Source: an uncultured Lachnobacterium sp.
Lineage (GTDB): Bacteria; Bacillota; Clostridia; Lachnospirales; Lachnospiraceae
Direction: 5' to 3'
Length of the DNA: 64,000 bases
NCBI GenBank assembly: GCA_900543445.1
Contig: UQRC01000011.1
Location: 1-64,000, forward strand
In this document: positions 62,255-64,000 of the stretch, one piece after another
Layout of the letters: each line of letters starts with the position of its first letter
Numbering within the stretch: the stretch's first letter is position 1
Position numbers and translations under genes: made by a program
The notes under the pieces: model-generated
Told to the model about the DNA's origin: nothing
Database searches by the model: none
Seen by the model: only the letters and a program-made list of their open reading frames with translations

Positions 62255-62893
62255 ATGTGGAGTTATGAAAAACGATTGCAGTATCCGATTAAAATCAGCA
62301 CGCCGAATGCGAAACTCGCGTCTTATATCATAAGTCAGTATGGCGGTCCGGACGGTGAGCTCAGTGCATCCATGCGCTACCTTTCGCAGCGATTCTCGGC
62401 CGCAAATCCACGTGTGGCGGGACTGTTGACCGATATCGGTACAGAAGAACTTGCACATCTTGAAATGATCGGTGCAATTGTGAGACAGCTTACCAGGGGC
62501 TTGTCAGCCAAAGAACTTGAAGCGGCAGGCTTTGCACCTTATTATATCGATCACACCGCTGCTGTATGGCCACAGGCTGCCGGAGGCGTTCCGTTTAATG
62601 CCTGCGAATTCCAGTGCAGCGGTGATGCGATCGCCGATCTTGTGGAGGATATGGCTGCGGAGCAGAAGGCGAGAAAGACATACGATAACATTCTTCGTGT
62701 GGTCGCAGATCCGGAAGTCGCGGATCCGATCCGTTTCTTAAGAGAGCGGGAGATTGTGCATTTTCAGAGATTTGGTGAGGCGCTCCGTCTGGTACAGGAG
62801 GAATTGGACAGTAAGAATTTCTATGCGTTTAATCCGGATTTTGACTGTGCTTTCAGAAATTCGAAGGGAAATAAGCCCCAAACCGCAAAATAA
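62255..62893 (+). CDS. cotJC: Spore coat protein CotJC, manganese catalase
   Basis: 212 residues, 3 bases after cotJB. The ferritin-like Mn-catalase motifs are present: IGTEELAHLEMIG near 69-81 and REIVHFQRFGEAL near 163-175 supply the Glu and His ligands. It provides hydrogen peroxide resistance in the spore coat. Full length for the family. Confidence 0.95.
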   Translation: MWSYEKRLQYPIKISTPNAKLASYIISQYGGPDGELSASMRYLSQRFSAANPRVAGLLTDIGTEELAHLEMIGAIVRQLTRGLSAKELEAAGFAPYYIDHTAAVWPQAAGGVPFNACEFQCSGDAIADLVEDMAAEQKARKTYDNILRVVADPEVADPIRFLREREIVHFQRFGEALRLVQEELDSKNFYAFNPDFDCAFRNSKGNKPQTAK

Positions 62894-62902
62894 AGTATAA
62901 AT

Positions 62903-62927
62903 GGAAAATAACAACTTGTTATTTTCC
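62903..62927 (+). terminator. Hairpin after cotJC
   Basis: GGAAAATAAC pairs perfectly with GTTATTTTCC around AACTT; only CCTT follows, so termination strength is doubtful. Its right arm overlaps the -35 of the chemoreceptor promoter. Confidence 0.55.
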
Positions 62928-62944
62928 CCTTACAAGAGTATTAT
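62916..62944 (+). promoter_or_regulatory. Candidate promoter of the chemoreceptor gene
   Basis: TTGTTA at 62916-62921, 17-base spacer, TATTAT at 62939-62944. No sigma-28 (TAAA-N15-GCCGATAA) motif is seen, although chemotaxis genes often use one. Confidence 0.5.
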
Positions 62945-63006
62945 AGATATGTACAGAGCAAACCTAGAAGTATGGATTTGTTTATTTAAGTAAGATGAGG
63001 TGGAAT

Positions 63007-64000
63007 ATGGGGAAAACAAAGGACACAGTACAAAAAATCAAGAACGAAAATGTTCGTGCACGCGTGCAGAAATCCTTTTCAATCGTTATAGTGATGCTTG
63101 GATGTGCCGCACTCGTTGGAATCATTGCATTGTTTGCAATGACATCGCTGTATGAGCATGCACTCAAGAATTATGGTTTCTCACAGGGAGATATCGGTAA
63201 AGCAATGGTAACATTGGCTGAAACCAGAAGCTCGCTTCGTGCGGCGGTCGGATATGTGGATACCGCAGAGATCGCTGATATGAAAGACTCATACGATCAG
63301 AAAAAGGAAGCTTTTCAGGGATACTTTGCTGATATTAACGATAGCGTAGTAACAAAAGAGGAAAGTGAACTCTATGATCGTCTGTCTTCGGAATTGGATG
63401 AGTATTGGACACTGAGTGATTCCATTCTGGAAGCTGGAATGACTACCGATCCTGGTGCATCTTCACAGGCACAGAGTCAGGAGTACAATGAGTTAAAGGG
63501 TAAATATGATGCAATCTACAGTGATTTTGCAACTCTTATGGATTTAAATGTTACCCAGGGAGATTCGCTTGATGTGACACTCCGTGTTGTAAAGTGGATC
63601 CTTGTCATTGTAATGTTACTGATCCTTGTTGTTTCCTTTATCATTTCCAGGAGACTTGGAAACAAGATCGCACTTGGAATCGAGAAACCACTTAAGGAAC
63701 TTCAGGAACGTTTGAAGACTTTCGCACAGGGTGACTTAAGCAGCCCGTTCCCTGAGGTAGAGGTCAAGGATGAGATCGCCGAGATGGTGGAAGAGACCAA
63801 GGAGATGGCCGATACACTGGATCGCATTATTACCGATGCCGGAGAAATCCTTGGATCTATGGCAGATGGCGATTATACGGCAAAAACAAAGATTGAAGAT
63901 GAGTATGTCGGACAGTTCGTTGCATTAAAGGATGCAATGCGTAAGATGAACCGCAAGATGAATGCAACCCTTAAGGAAGTTGCAGAAGCATCCGGTCAGG
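63007..64000 (+). CDS. Methyl-accepting chemotaxis protein, N-terminal part
   Basis: 331 codons are visible before the window ends. Membrane helix 1 (about 24-48), an extracellular four-helix-bundle-type sensor (about 50-195), membrane helix 2 (about 198-217) and a HAMP domain (about 220-275) with PLKELQERLKTFAQGDLSS. The methylation and signalling part lies beyond the edge. GAGGTGG precedes the ATG. Suggests a motile cell. Ligand unknown. Confidence 0.9.
   Translation, partial: MGKTKDTVQKIKNENVRARVQKSFSIVIVMLGCAALVGIIALFAMTSLYEHALKNYGFSQGDIGKAMVTLAETRSSLRAAVGYVDTAEIADMKDSYDQKKEAFQGYFADINDSVVTKEESELYDRLSSELDEYWTLSDSILEAGMTTDPGASSQAQSQEYNELKGKYDAIYSDFATLMDLNVTQGDSLDVTLRVVKWILVIVMLLILVVSFIISRRLGNKIALGIEKPLKELQERLKTFAQGDLSSPFPEVEVKDEIAEMVEETKEMADTLDRIITDAGEILGSMADGDYTAKTKIEDEYVGQFVALKDAMRKMNRKMNATLKEVAEASGQ

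Overview
The window looks like a chromosomal segment of a spore-forming, probably motile anaerobe of the Lachnospiraceae (Clostridia). The evidence is a complete eight-gene spoIIIA operon, a cotJABC spore-coat cluster, a likely spoIIM, an Nfn-type electron-bifurcating transhydrogenase pair, a chemoreceptor at the right edge, Firmicutes-type LexA and sigma-A sites, and large proteins of a kind I recall mainly from Lachnospiraceae (DUF5716/DUF5717). Almost all genes lie on the + strand. The minus-strand genes are a small orphan protein, DAHP synthase, an ABC-F protein and a LUD-domain protein.

Layout. 1-9980: tail of an operon with an ABC-2 type permease fragment, a coiled-coil/low-complexity membrane protein, a MoxR AAA+ ATPase, a DUF58 protein, a 1496-residue membrane protein with three von Willebrand A domains, and an ABC-class P-loop ATPase. 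10041-11548: diguanylate cyclase with a strong leader hairpin. 11523-13369: argS. 13484-18117: spoIIIAA-AH. 18124-24501: information-processing genes prfC, trxA, recA (LexA-controlled), recX, rny and a NUDIX hydrolase, followed by a SpoIIM-like gene. 25151-25682: orphan minus-strand gene. 25745-27752: divergent DAHP synthase and aroD. 27781-28005: palindromic repeats and tRNA-Arg(CCG). 28032-34361: SH3 protein, rluF, ligA, metA, AlaX-type editing protein. 34413-45148: ABC-F, MATE exporter, purine nucleoside phosphorylase, MBL hydrolase, a small membrane protein, alaS, rpsU, LUD protein and an ABC exporter. 45215-47501: two G3E (CobW-type) GTPases, one with a His-rich metal-binding region and one apparently fused to a YcgQ/TIGR03943-like domain. 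47535-49888: nfnAB. 49892-52242: accessory island bracketed by an inverted repeat family, with an ArsC/Spx-like protein, a small membrane protein and a membrane-bound Xre regulator. 52340-54745: P-type ATPase. 54730-61655: four-gene operon of unknown function with its own promoter and terminator. 61728-62893: cotJABC. 63007-end: chemoreceptor.

The best candidate for an undescribed system is the 54791-61626 operon: a giant helical-repeat protein, a degenerate Hsp70/actin-like protein, a small TPR-like protein and a coiled-coil membrane protein, transcribed from a near-consensus sigma-A promoter. Secondary candidates are the MoxR/triple-VWA operon, the GTPase fusion beside the His-rich G3E protein, the repeat-bracketed island, and a perfect 46-bp tandem duplication at the recA-recX junction. 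All family names are from reading motifs in the sequence; no database search was run.
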